Shown here in pieces: positions 34,325 to 42,936 of a stretch of DNA of 64,000 nucleotides. Source of the stretch: Acetobacterium wieringae (GTDB lineage Bacteria > Bacillota > Clostridia > Eubacteriales > Eubacteriaceae); the NCBI RefSeq assembly GCF_001766835.1, contig NZ_LKEU01000036.1, positions 1 to 64,000 on the forward strand, read 5' to 3'. Under the pieces are notes generated by a model. The model worked only from the letters and a program-made list of their open reading frames with translations. It was not told the DNA's origin and did not search any database. The stretch's first letter is position 1. Each line of letters begins with the position of its first letter. Position numbers and translations under genes: made by a program.

Positions 34325-36223
34325 ATGTACAACGAGATAGTACTCGACCATTTTTCCAATCCCCGTAATGTTGGCGATTTTGCCACGCCTGATGGCGTGG
34401 GACACGCCGGTAATCCGATCGATGGTGATAGAATTACAATTTATATAAAAGTTTCAGATCAGCAATTGACAGGGGTGCGTTTTAAAACCTTCGGTTGCGG
34501 TGCTGCCATTGCCGCCAGTAGCATGCTTACCGTAATTGCCAGTGGAAAAACCCTTGCCGCAGCCCTTAAAATTACCAATGCTGATGTCGCTACTGCACTT
34601 GGCGGTTTGCCACCTGAAAAGCTACTGTGCTCAAACATCGCCGCTGATGCCCTCCATGATGCCATCCAAAACTATCAGCAGCACTGCCAGCAACAGGCTT
34701 CAGATCAACAACAAGGAGATGTAGTCAAAAATATCGAAGCGACTGATCAGGACGCTGCCCCCAACGGGAATCAGGCTCCAACCGAAGGATTAACCGACCC
34801 TGCCCAGATTAAACGCTATCTGCGTCAGATCATTATGCCAGAAATCGGTGGTGCTGGCCAAAAAAAACTGCTGACGACAAAAATACTGGTTTGTGCTCCA
34901 GATCTTAAGATCGCCGACCTGCTGCTTCGTTACCTGGTTGCCATGGGCATTGGTCAGATTGACTGCTTTCTTGGTAACCCGGACAATTGGGAACCCATTT
35001 GTGAAAACTTGCGGGATCTAAACCCGGATATCTCCCTCCAGTTGGTTAAAACCGTCACGACGCCTGCTGATTTTAATCTGATCCAGGGAAACAACCGCTT
35101 TTGCCGCAAGCTGGCAGAATCGCTTCTCAGTGATTCTCTCACCAGAGCCTTTACACCGACCCTAGTTTCAGTTTATGACGCCTGGCAGGGATGCTTTAAC
35201 TATTGTTACGATCAGGCCGCCATGAAGCTATTTCTAGACGCCCTGCAAAATAAGGGTTTTGCCGATCATCAAGCCATAACTCATGAATTAAATATACTTG
35301 GATCTGATCTCAGTGCCGCCTTTTCAGGCACCCTGCTGCCAATCGAATTGGCTAAAGCCTGTCTGAATATTGGCGAGCAGCAGACAGCAGGCTTTTATTT
35401 TGACTTGATCAGCCTAATTTTTGATAATCAGTTTACCACCAGTCAGACCCTTTGTCCGCCCATGGATTTATCGCAAGCGATTGATATGAACAAGCTTAGA
35501 TCCGCCCGAATATTAACCGTCGGAGCTGGAGGTCTGGGCTGTCCGGCCAATCTGGTTCTCGCCAAGGCTGGACTTACTCACCTGAGCCTGATCGATTTTG
35601 ACCAGGTTGAAATCAGTAATCTGAATCGCCAGATCCTCCATTCCAATTCCCGAATCGGTCTGTTAAAAGTTGAATCGGCCCGGATCGCCCTTAAGTCAAT
35701 TAATCCCGAGCTGAATATAACGCTTTATCCCGAAGCTCTCAGTACTGAAAATGCCCGGACCTTAATTGGCCAGCATGATTTGGTCATTGACGGTCTGGAT
35801 AATCTGCCAACCCGTTACCTGCTCAACGATGCCTGTTATCTGGAAAATAAGCCGCTGATTGAAGCTGGTGCCTTGTCATATTACGGCCAGGTAACCGCCT
35901 TGATTCCTGATGACGGCCCTTGTTTTCGCTGTCTGTTTCCTCAAGCTGATGGTCAGACTGCTGGCAGTTGCTCTGAAACCGGTGTGTTAGGCCCGGTGCC
36001 CGGGGTGATTGGGGTACTCGAGGCCGTTGAAGCGATAAAACAATTGCTAGATCTCACTCCCAATTTAACCGGACGTCTTTTAATGATTGACACCCTGGCA
36101 ACCTCATTTGATCTTTTTAGTTTTAAAAAAGATACGAACTGTCCGTTATGTGGTCAAGATCGCAGTATCCATGAACTTGGCTCCTTTTCATTTGTCTGTG
36201 AAGATGATCGCCTTGACAACTAA
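34325..36223 (+). CDS. IscU-like domain fused to tandem E1-like (ThiF/MoeB) domains
   Basis: Three-part protein of 632 residues. About 1-125 is IscU/NifU-N-like, but of the three scaffold cysteines only Cys58 (FGCG) and Cys102 (LLCSN) remain; the first is Asp33 in NPIDGD, where IscU has NPxCGD. About 160-350 resembles a ThiF half without the nucleotide loop. About 385-632 is a complete MoeB/ThiF-type E1: GAGGLG near 400, SNLNRQI, zinc pairs CFRC and CPLC, and SCSETGVLGPVPGVIG. AGGAGG precedes ATG 34325. It probably adenylates a ubiquitin-like sulfur carrier or another C-terminus; the partner is not in the window. Sulfur genes surround it. Confidence 0.85.
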   Translation: MYNEIVLDHFSNPRNVGDFATPDGVGHAGNPIDGDRITIYIKVSDQQLTGVRFKTFGCGAAIAASSMLTVIASGKTLAAALKITNADVATALGGLPPEKLLCSNIAADALHDAIQNYQQHCQQQASDQQQGDVVKNIEATDQDAAPNGNQAPTEGLTDPAQIKRYLRQIIMPEIGGAGQKKLLTTKILVCAPDLKIADLLLRYLVAMGIGQIDCFLGNPDNWEPICENLRDLNPDISLQLVKTVTTPADFNLIQGNNRFCRKLAESLLSDSLTRAFTPTLVSVYDAWQGCFNYCYDQAAMKLFLDALQNKGFADHQAITHELNILGSDLSAAFSGTLLPIELAKACLNIGEQQTAGFYFDLISLIFDNQFTTSQTLCPPMDLSQAIDMNKLRSARILTVGAGGLGCPANLVLAKAGLTHLSLIDFDQVEISNLNRQILHSNSRIGLLKVESARIALKSINPELNITLYPEALSTENARTLIGQHDLVIDGLDNLPTRYLLNDACYLENKPLIEAGALSYYGQVTALIPDDGPCFRCLFPQADGQTAGSCSETGVLGPVPGVIGVLEAVEAIKQLLDLTPNLTGRLLMIDTLATSFDLFSFKKDTNCPLCGQDRSIHELGSFSFVCEDDRLDN

Positions 36224-36314
36224 ACACTTGATTTAAATACTTGATGTGCTAAATTGCGACGCTGTTTTTTTAATAATTGTTGTTAACTAATTTTTAACAA
36301 TTATCGATAAATCC

Positions 36315-36375
36315 TTGAACAGCTGTCCGATTTATGATATCATATTATTCATATAATATTTATATGAATAATATG
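36315..36375 (+). promoter_or_regulatory. DUF2325 gene promoter with nested CATA-N9-TATG palindrome
   Basis: TTGAAC (36315-36320), 17-bp spacer, TATCAT (36338-36343), then the operator CATATAATATTTATATG (36350-36366). The operator is the core of a larger perfect palindrome: 36341-36356 pairs with 36360-36375 around TAT. This is the most symmetrical site in the window. Confidence 0.75.
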
Positions 36376-36389
36376 ATGAGGTTTGAATT

Positions 36390-36728
36390 ATGGGGATTGT
36401 TATTATTGGAGGGCATGACCGAATGGTATGCAAATATAAAGAAATATGCAAAAGCTATCAATATAAGGTTAAGGTTTTTACCCAAATGCCAGCAGATATG
36501 AAAAATGTCATTGGCAGCCCCGACCTACTCGTACTTTTTACCAATACGGTATCGCACAAGATGATTCACAATGCTATCAAAAGCGGCGAAAAAACCGGGG
36601 CTGCAATTGTCCGTTCCCACAGCAGTAGTGCCTGCGCTCTACAGAAAATTCTTGCCGACCATTGCCAGAAAACTACCTGTCAGGGATGCCTTAACCATTT
36701 ATCCCAATCACAGCCGTTGCATCATTAA
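36390..36728 (+). CDS. DUF2325 small protein
   Basis: A 112-residue protein. The DUF2325 opening IVIIGGHDRMVCKYKEICK and the phrase DLLVLFTNTVSHKMIHNA are characteristic. Six cysteines (Cys13 and Cys19-region, then CALQ, HCQK, CQGC) raise the chance of metal or thiol chemistry. DUF2325 proteins are often linked to redox, metal or sulfur genes; the activity is unknown. It has its own promoter with the strongest sulfur-type operator and is not in an operon. Confidence 0.85.
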   Translation: MGIVIIGGHDRMVCKYKEICKSYQYKVKVFTQMPADMKNVIGSPDLLVLFTNTVSHKMIHNAIKSGEKTGAAIVRSHSSSACALQKILADHCQKTTCQGCLNHLSQSQPLHH

Positions 36729-36748
36729 CAAACAACTTAGGAGTACAA

Positions 36749-36782
36749 AAAGCTTCGGTTCGAATCATCTAACCGAAGCTTT
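36749..36782. terminator. Bidirectional terminator between DUF2325 gene and mccA
   Basis: AAAGCTTCGGTT (36749-36760) pairs with AACCGAAGCTTT (36771-36782). It ends both the DUF2325 transcript and the converging metA-mccA operon. Confidence 0.85.
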
Positions 36783-36821
36783 ATAAATTAAAGCTAAAAT
36801 CACTTTTTTTATCTTGATTCC

Positions 36822-37733
36822 CTACTCATACAAATTCTTACTGAAATAACGGTCGCCACGATCAGGAAAGATCACAACAATATTGCCTTGCTCAATTTTT
36901 TCTGTCAGTTTGAGTGCCCCGTAGAGTGCTGCTCCAGATGAAGTTCCGGCAATAATGCCCTCTTTTTTTGCCAGTAATCGCACCAAATCGAAGGCGGTTC
37001 GATCATCCACTTTGATAACCTCGTCAACCAGGGTCATATCCATTGTGTTGGCAATAAAGTCGTTGCCTATCCCTTCAATATCATAGCAACCGGCTGTCCC
37101 GCCGCCCATGATTGAACCGTAGGGATCTGCTAAAATCCCTTTGATGTTGGGATTTTTTTCTTTCAAATAACGCACCACCCCGGAATAGGTGCCGCCACTG
37201 CCAGCACCAGCCACCAGATAATCAATGTTTCCGTCGAGATCATTAAAAATTTCCGGCCCCGTGGTGTCGTAATGAATACCTGGATTAGATGAATTTTCAA
37301 ACTGCTGTAGCGAAATAGCATCGGGAATTGACTTCAGCAACTCCCGGGCCTTGCTCGTAGCTCCTTGCATTCCCAGTTCCCGGGGTGTGTTCACAATTTC
37401 TCCGCCATAGGCCCGCATCAGTGTCTGTTTTTCCACTGAAAATTTAGTTGGCACCACAAAGATTACCCGATAACCGCGATTGATGGCGGCCAGGGCCACG
37501 CCGAGACCCGTGTTCCCGGCGGTGCCTTCAATGATTGTGCCACCTGGTTTAAGTAACCCTTTTTTTTCGGCATCTTCAATCATCGCTACCCCAATCCGAT
37601 CTTTGACGCTGCCGCCAGGATTCCAGAGTTCCAGTTTGGCAAAAATATTCACCCCTTTTTTGACCTGAAACTGGTTAAGCTTCACCATTGGCGTATTGCC
37701 AATCAATTCTCTGATATCATTATAATACGCCAT
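36822..37733 (-). CDS. mccA: O-acetylserine-dependent cystathionine beta-synthase MccA
   Basis: CysK-fold PLP enzyme of 303 residues. The PLP lysine is in GGSVKDRIG. The substrate loop reads EGTAGNTGLG, the MccA (YrhA) form, versus PTSGNTG in the cysK of this same window. It joins homocysteine to O-acetylserine (or serine) to give cystathionine. It starts 1 nt after mccB; the pair is the reverse transsulfuration route that turns methionine sulfur into cysteine. Confidence 0.88.
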   Translation of the reverse strand: MAYYNDIRELIGNTPMVKLNQFQVKKGVNIFAKLELWNPGGSVKDRIGVAMIEDAEKKGLLKPGGTIIEGTAGNTGLGVALAAINRGYRVIFVVPTKFSVEKQTLMRAYGGEIVNTPRELGMQGATSKARELLKSIPDAISLQQFENSSNPGIHYDTTGPEIFNDLDGNIDYLVAGAGSGGTYSGVVRYLKEKNPNIKGILADPYGSIMGGGTAGCYDIEGIGNDFIANTMDMTLVDEVIKVDDRTAFDLVRLLAKKEGIIAGTSSGAALYGALKLTEKIEQGNIVVIFPDRGDRYFSKNLYE

Positions 37734-37734
37734 C

Positions 37735-38895
37735 TTATGCCTCTAAACTTTTAGCAAATGCCTGTTCCAAATCCGCTAAAATATCTTGTTTATCCTCAAT
37801 TCCAACCGAGATGCGGATCAAATTTTCAACAATACCAACTTTTTGCCGGATTTCATAGGGAATCGATGCATGGGTCATACTGGAAGGATGGCAAACCAGG
37901 GATTCGACGCCGCCCAGACTTTCGGCCAAGGTTATTAACTTCAGCGACTCCACAAATTTATAGATATTATACTTTTCATCCAGCTCAAAGGAGAGCATCC
38001 CACCTGGTCCGTCAGCCTGTTTTTTATTGATCGCATACCCCTGACCATGCGGTAATCCGGGATAGTAAATGGCCTTAACCCCAGGCGTTTTTTGCAAAGC
38101 CTCGGCAATGAATGTGGCATTCTCAATGTGACGATCCATTCGCACACCCAAAGTTTTAATCCCCCGTATCAACAAAAACGAATCAAAGGGCTGCAATACA
38201 CCACCAGTGGCATTTTGAATAAACCAGAGCCGCTCTGCCAGAGCTTTGTCATTGACAACAGCCAGACCGGCAATTAAGTCACTATGACCACCCAGATATT
38301 TTGTAGCACTATGAACAACAATATCAACCCCCAAGGCAATCGGTCTTTGAAGATAGGGGGTCATAAAAGTATTGTCGACAATACTTAACACGCCACGCTT
38401 TCTGGCAATTTCTGCTACCGCCGCAATATCGGTAATGGTAAGGAGTGGATTGGCCGGACTTTCGATAAAAATTGCTTTGACGTCTTCGGTCAAACTGTCT
38501 TCAAGCAGCTTAAGATCCGCTGTTTCAACAATATCATAGGTTAGTCCAAAGTTTTTGAAAACTTTGTCGAGCACCCGAAAGGTACCACCATAGACATTAC
38601 TCGAAATGATTACTTTGTCACCAGTTTTAAAAAGACTGAGTACCGCCGTGGTGGCTGCCATGCCAGAGGCAAAGGCAAAGCCGGCGATTCCCCCCTCCAA
38701 TTCGGCAATCAGAGCTTCCAGAGCCTCCCGGGTGGGATTACCCGATCGGGAATATTCGTAACCCCGATCTTTTCCCAGTCCATCCTGCTTATAGGTTGAT
38801 GTCTGAAAAATAGGCACATTTACGGCTCCGGTTTTTTCATCTCCATCAATACCGCCGTGGATCAACTGTGAATTTAAATTACTATACTTACTCAT
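37735..38895 (-). CDS. mccB: Cystathionine gamma-lyase MccB
   Basis: Cys/Met-metabolism PLP enzyme of 386 residues. YSRSGNPTREALEALIAELEG, VDNTFMTPYLQRPI and PLP lysine in HSATKYLGGHSD are present. Adjacent to mccA, it should split cystathionine into cysteine, 2-oxobutyrate and ammonia; homocysteine desulfhydration is a known side activity. ATG 38895 follows AAGGAGA; a TTG at 38910 is inside that ribosome site and rejected. Confidence 0.88.
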   Translation of the reverse strand: MSKYSNLNSQLIHGGIDGDEKTGAVNVPIFQTSTYKQDGLGKDRGYEYSRSGNPTREALEALIAELEGGIAGFAFASGMAATTAVLSLFKTGDKVIISSNVYGGTFRVLDKVFKNFGLTYDIVETADLKLLEDSLTEDVKAIFIESPANPLLTITDIAAVAEIARKRGVLSIVDNTFMTPYLQRPIALGVDIVVHSATKYLGGHSDLIAGLAVVNDKALAERLWFIQNATGGVLQPFDSFLLIRGIKTLGVRMDRHIENATFIAEALQKTPGVKAIYYPGLPHGQGYAINKKQADGPGGMLSFELDEKYNIYKFVESLKLITLAESLGGVESLVCHPSSMTHASIPYEIRQKVGIVENLIRISVGIEDKQDILADLEQAFAKSLEA

Positions 38896-38915
38896 GTTTG
38901 TCTCCTTCAAACTTT

Positions 38916-39953
38916 TTAATATATTTCTGTCACATCAAACTGATGCGCCGTCTGAATCATTGTCTGAACATTTTCAAGTTTGGTTTGCGGTGCAATATCG
39001 CAACCCGGAATCAACACAAATCCTGCTGCTCCGCCATCTCTGATGCAGCTTAGTGACTCTGCTTCAATTTCTTCCGGGGTCCCCTCCAGCAGCACCCGAA
39101 TCGGATCCAGCTGGCCACCAAAGGCCAGCTTCCCGGACAGTTTTTCGCTGGCTACGTTTAAATTGACCTTGTAGTCCATCGAAAATAAATTGGCTCCGGT
39201 CTCAGGAATTAAATCTAGAATTTTTGTCGTGTTGCCACAAATGTGTAAAGATCGAGTGCTGATGCGTTTGATAGCCTGATTGGCCGACTTAATACGGGGA
39301 AAAGATGCTTCTCTGAATAGCTTTGCTGAAATGACATCGCCTGATGATAGCGGCTCAGCCTGATTGACCATTTCGACTCCGGCATCTATGAACAAATTCC
39401 AGTATTTTAACAGGAGTCTCTCCGTAAATTCCATGATATGGTTTAGTCCCGGTTTATCCTTTAAGACTGTCTTCATCATATTATCCATCCCCAGCAGCAG
39501 CCCAGCCAGGGTAAATGCACCCCATTGACTGACCGCCACCAGGTACTCGTCACCAATCTCACCAACAACAATTCTGGCTGTTTCCAGCAGGTTGGCAATC
39601 TCCCGGGAATTTTCCAGATCCTCTACCCTTAACTGATCAACATCTTCGGGTCGGGTAATCAGGGGCTCATCGATAGTAGATGCTTCTCCCAGCAGATTAA
39701 AGGTGCATTTTCCCCCAAGGGCTTTGACAATCACATTGCTACAATCAGCAGCAACCCAAACAACATCCGAGCCGACTTTTTTGTTGTCATCAATAATCGT
39801 CTGGGCAATTTTTTGCGGTTGTCCGATCATCACATCCTGAAGGGTCAAACCATTGCGATAATCTGTCCATACCCCGCTCGAAAGGATCATAACAGGAAGC
39901 CGGGGGGTCTTCTTAAGGGCTATCCCTGCAAGTATTATCTCTTTATGTGTCAA
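38916..39953 (-). CDS. UroD/MtaA-family methylcobamide:thiol methyltransferase, candidate methionine synthase
   Basis: A 345-residue TIM-barrel methyltransferase of the uroporphyrinogen-decarboxylase superfamily. Zinc-type ligands are visible as HxC in LHICGN (about residue 235) and the late Cys in IPGCD (about 316), the MtaA/MtbA pattern that activates a thiol. Position between metA and mccB makes homocysteine the natural thiol acceptor, so a corrinoid- or other methyl-donor-dependent methionine synthase is plausible. The start is TTG 39953, overlapping the metA stop as TTGA with AGGAG eight bases upstream: tight coupling to metA. Confidence 0.85.
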   Translation of the reverse strand: MTHKEIILAGIALKKTPRLPVMILSSGVWTDYRNGLTLQDVMIGQPQKIAQTIIDDNKKVGSDVVWVAADCSNVIVKALGGKCTFNLLGEASTIDEPLITRPEDVDQLRVEDLENSREIANLLETARIVVGEIGDEYLVAVSQWGAFTLAGLLLGMDNMMKTVLKDKPGLNHIMEFTERLLLKYWNLFIDAGVEMVNQAEPLSSGDVISAKLFREASFPRIKSANQAIKRISTRSLHICGNTTKILDLIPETGANLFSMDYKVNLNVASEKLSGKLAFGGQLDPIRVLLEGTPEEIEAESLSCIRDGGAAGFVLIPGCDIAPQTKLENVQTMIQTAHQFDVTEIY

Positions 39954-40870
39954 AAACTCAACTCCTTTAAATGATAGGGTGTTTGCTGATAAACGTAATA
40001 ATTCAGCCAATTGGCAAACAATAGGGTAGCATGGCTACTCCAGGTCGTCTGATCCGATATCCCCAATTCGCCTTTCAGCTGATAATTTTTAGGTACATCT
40101 GGTTTTAAACCCTGTAAATAATCCCGTATGTATTCATTTTTTAAAGTTACCCGATCATACTCACAGTGACCGGTAACAAACAATTGCCGATTCGTAATAT
40201 CGGAAATCAAATAGACACCTGCTTCCGACGATTCAGCCAGTATTTCCAGCTGTGGTATAGTCAGTACATCTTCCCGGGCGATCGCAGTATAATGGGAATG
40301 CGGAGCATAAAAGAAATCATCAAATCCCCTGACAATGGGATGTCGACGATTATTTACATCATGCGCACAAACTCCGGAAATCTTAGCCGACGGGACAGAC
40401 TTTTTGATACCATAATGATAATAGAGTGCCGCCTGAGCCCCCCAGCAAATATAGAGTGAAGAAAAAACATGCGTTTTAGCCCATTCCAACACGTCACACA
40501 ACTCCTGCCAGTAAGCAACTGCTTCGAACTCTTGTTTTTCAACCGGTGCCCCTGTAATTATGATACCGTCGTAGTGGTTATTTTTTATTTCTTCAAAACT
40601 GTGATAAAACTGTTTAAAATGATCTACAGTTTTATCGCCAGTCAGCTGGTCAGAAATTTTTAAGAATTCGACATTCAACTGGAGTGCGGTGTTGCTGAGC
40701 AAACGAAGCAGTTGCGTTTCAGTTGCAATCACTGTTGGCATGAGGTTGACAATCAATAGATTAAGCACCCGAATATCCTGATGCGTCGCCCGTTTATCAG
40801 TCATGATAAAAATATCTTCCCTGGCAAGGGTCTCAATGGCCGGTAAACCTTCTTTTACACAAATTGGCAT
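39950..40870 (-). CDS. metA: Homoserine O-acyltransferase, MetA family
   Basis: Activates homoserine as its O-acetyl (or O-succinyl) ester, first step of methionine synthesis. The nucleophile cysteine is in YICWGAQA, the TGAPVE loop is present, and 306 residues is full length. The O-acetylhomoserine sulfhydrylase gene next door favours acetyl, though sequence alone does not settle it. GAGGTG precedes ATG 40870. First gene of the run metA-methyltransferase-mccB-mccA. No CATA-N9-TATG site is visible upstream. Confidence 0.92.
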   Translation of the reverse strand: MPICVKEGLPAIETLAREDIFIMTDKRATHQDIRVLNLLIVNLMPTVIATETQLLRLLSNTALQLNVEFLKISDQLTGDKTVDHFKQFYHSFEEIKNNHYDGIIITGAPVEKQEFEAVAYWQELCDVLEWAKTHVFSSLYICWGAQAALYYHYGIKKSVPSAKISGVCAHDVNNRRHPIVRGFDDFFYAPHSHYTAIAREDVLTIPQLEILAESSEAGVYLISDITNRQLFVTGHCEYDRVTLKNEYIRDYLQGLKPDVPKNYQLKGELGISDQTTWSSHATLLFANWLNYYVYQQTPYHLKELSF

Positions 40871-40943
40871 AGTGACACCTCAATTCATTTATCGTTAAGG
40901 ATTCTTTGTAAATATTTGAAACCTTAATCAGCCCGAAAAGAAA

Positions 40944-40975
40944 ACATCTGCTGCCTTGGCAATAACAGCAGATGT
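40944..40975 (-). terminator. Terminator of O-acetylhomoserine sulfhydrylase
   Basis: ACATCTGCTG (40944-40953) pairs perfectly with CAGCAGATGT (40966-40975). On minus the stem is followed by TTTTCTTTTC. It separates the sulfhydrylase gene from metA. Confidence 0.85.
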
Positions 40976-40995
40976 CCATTCTTACAGTTTTAAAA

Positions 40996-42303
40996 TCAAA
41001 TTTTTTGAGGGGGAGTTATTTTTTGCAGTGCTTTTTCCAAAGCCTGTTCAATATCGTAAATCAAATCATCAACATCCTCAACACCAATAGATAGACGGAT
41101 CACATCCGGAGCAAACCCAACGGCTGCCTGTTCTTCAGGACTTAACTGTTGATGGGTAGTCGAAGCTGGATGAATAACCAGGGATTTTGCATCGGCAACA
41201 TTGGCCAATAGCGAGAAGATTTCCAGACTGTCAATGAACTTTTTGGCTTGATCAATCGTACCATCAATGGAAAATGTAAAGATGGAACCGGCTCCCAATG
41301 GCAGATATTTTTGACCCAGCTCGTAATACTTATTGGACTTGAGACCAGGATAATTTACTTTTTTGACCTTGGGATGATTTTCCAGGAACTCCACTATTTT
41401 TTTGGTATTATCAACATGCTTTTGCACTCTTAAGGATAAAGACTCCAGACCCTGTAAAAACAGGAAGGAATTAAATGGCGATAATGAGGCTCCGGTATCT
41501 CTCAACAATTGAGCGCGAATCTTAACTGCATAGGCAATCGGGCCCAAATCTGCAAATTTGATGCCATTGTAGCTTTTGTCCGGTGTTGTGAAATCCGGGA
41601 ATTTTCCACTGGTCCAGTCAAAGTTGCCGCCATCAACAATAATTCCACCGATGGATGTTCCATGACCGCCAATAAATTTGGTCGCTGAATGAACGACGAC
41701 GTTGGCACCGTGTTCCAGTGGTTTAAATAAATATGGGGTAGCAAAGGTATTATCAACGATTAAAGGAATTTTATTTTCAGCTGCGATCTTGCCAACTGCA
41801 TCAAAATCGATAACGTTAATACCGGGATTTCCAAGGGTTTCAATAAACAATGCTTTTGTTTTATCAGTGATGGCTTTTCTGAAATTTTCCGGATCATCAG
41901 GATCGACAAAGATTGTATTGATACCAAATTTAGGCAGTGTTTCAGCAAAAAGATGAAAGGTTCCGCCGTAAAGAGTACTGGCTGAGACAATTTCGTCTCC
42001 AGCACTGGCAATATTTTGAATGGCATAGGTAATCGCCGCGGCCCCAGAAGCTGTTGCCAGTCCGGCTGAACCACCCTCTAAGGCGGCAACCCGTTGTTCA
42101 AATGCATCAGTAGTCGGGTTAGTTAAACGACTGTAGATATTACCAGCATCCGTTAATGCAAAGCGACCTTCTGCCTGGGCCGTGTCTTTAAATACATATG
42201 AAGTTGTCTGATAAATAGGAACAGCTCTTGCTCCGGTTACTGGGTCTGGGGTCTGTCCTGCATGGACCTGTAATGTATCGAATCCTAATTTTCTTTCGCT
42301 CAC
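40996..42303 (-). CDS. O-acetylhomoserine sulfhydrylase (aminocarboxypropyltransferase)
   Basis: Makes homocysteine from O-acetylhomoserine and sulfide. [26 protein letters not shown] opening, [14 protein letters not shown], and PLP lysine in [11 protein letters not shown] are typical. From GTG 42303 (GAGAGG upstream) it is 435 residues, the family norm. The frame stays open to TTG 42426, which has AAAGGAG at good spacing and would add a Lys/Asn-rich 41-residue extension unlike the family; both starts may be used. Upstream lie a Cys/Met-containing leader ORF and a sulfur-type operator. Confidence 0.9.
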   Translation of the reverse strand: MSERKLGFDTLQVHAGQTPDPVTGARAVPIYQTTSYVFKDTAQAEGRFALTDAGNIYSRLTNPTTDAFEQRVAALEGGSAGLATASGAAAITYAIQNIASAGDEIVSASTLYGGTFHLFAETLPKFGINTIFVDPDDPENFRKAITDKTKALFIETLGNPGINVIDFDAVGKIAAENKIPLIVDNTFATPYLFKPLEHGANVVVHSATKFIGGHGTSIGGIIVDGGNFDWTSGKFPDFTTPDKSYNGIKFADLGPIAYAVKIRAQLLRDTGASLSPFNSFLFLQGLESLSLRVQKHVDNTKKIVEFLENHPKVKKVNYPGLKSNKYYELGQKYLPLGAGSIFTFSIDGTIDQAKKFIDSLEIFSLLANVADAKSLVIHPASTTHQQLSPEEQAAVGFAPDVIRLSIGVEDVDDLIYDIEQALEKALQKITPPQKI

Positions 42304-42498
42304 GTTTGTCAACCTCTCATTTCTTTCTAAATTATCTTTATTTTGATCTGTTAAATTCTTTTGTTGGTCATTTTTTTCATTGTTTTTGAATATTCTTTTG
42401 AAAAAACTCTTTTTTGACTTACTCAATGATGCAGCTCCTTTCTTAAGAAATATTCAAATGCCATTAAATGGAATGACAAATGCAATATCTCATCATGC

Positions 42499-42582
42499 TT
42501 AGCAATCGTTCCGATAGTCGGTGCTATTGCAACACATGGAAAAATTTCTCCCAGATAAAGTGCATAATTCATTTTTCAACAT
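42499..42582 (-). CDS. 27-residue leader peptide with Ser-Met-Cys-Cys upstream of O-acetylhomoserine sulfhydrylase
   Basis: ATG 42582 follows TTAAGGAGG by 9 bases. The peptide begins MLKNELCTLSGRNF, continues with SMCC, and ends NDC before TAA; four of 27 residues are Cys. The codons for Ser-Met-Cys-Cys (TCC ATG TGT TGC) differ in one base from those in the metQ leader. It ends 73 bp before TTG 42426. Placement directly after promoter and operator supports a cis-regulatory leader. Confidence 0.65.
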   Translation of the reverse strand: MLKNELCTLSGRNFSMCCNSTDYRNDC

Positions 42583-42612
42583 ATTGCTTTGCCTCCTTAA
42601 AAAAATATATTG

Positions 42613-42672
42613 CATATATATCCTATGTGTTTAATATGAAACAAATATAACGTATCTTCAGCTATTTGTCAA
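42613..42672 (-). promoter_or_regulatory. O-acetylhomoserine sulfhydrylase promoter with near-consensus operator
   Basis: On minus: TTGACA (42672-42667), 17-bp spacer, TATATT (42649-42644). The operator at 42629-42613 reads CATATATATCCTATGTG on plus, one mismatch from CATA-N9-TATG. The remainder of 42583-42936 holds the terminator below and A/T-rich DNA with no other gene. Confidence 0.65.
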
Positions 42673-42856
42673 CTGGTTTTTTATATTTATAACAAATAAT
42701 TCCGATCTGATTAATCGATAAACATTTGATCGTAACTGCTGACCAAAGCGCTTCGACTTCTGCAGACCTCATTTTTTAATATCCGGATAATCCAAATTCT
42801 TCCATCAGTCGTATCGTCCGGAGGAGTAACTTGAAATCCCTTGTGGTTTTAATAGT

Positions 42857-42912
42857 AAAAAACTGTTTCCATGCACAATCCACTTGTCAGTTGAACCTTG
42901 GAACAGTTTTTT
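42857..42912. terminator. Terminator of the corrinoid methyltransferase operon
   Basis: AAAAAACTGTTTCC (42857-42870) pairs with GGAACAGTTTTTT (42900-42912) around a 29-nt loop, 25 bp past the activator gene stop. Confidence 0.65.
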
Positions 42913-42936
42913 CTGTATTCATTAATTTACTTGAGC

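Noticed and set aside
38896..38960. CATA-N9-TATG operator ahead of mccB
   Set aside because: The gap between methyltransferase and mccB is 20 bp and contains no such site; mccB is expressed from the metA transcript.
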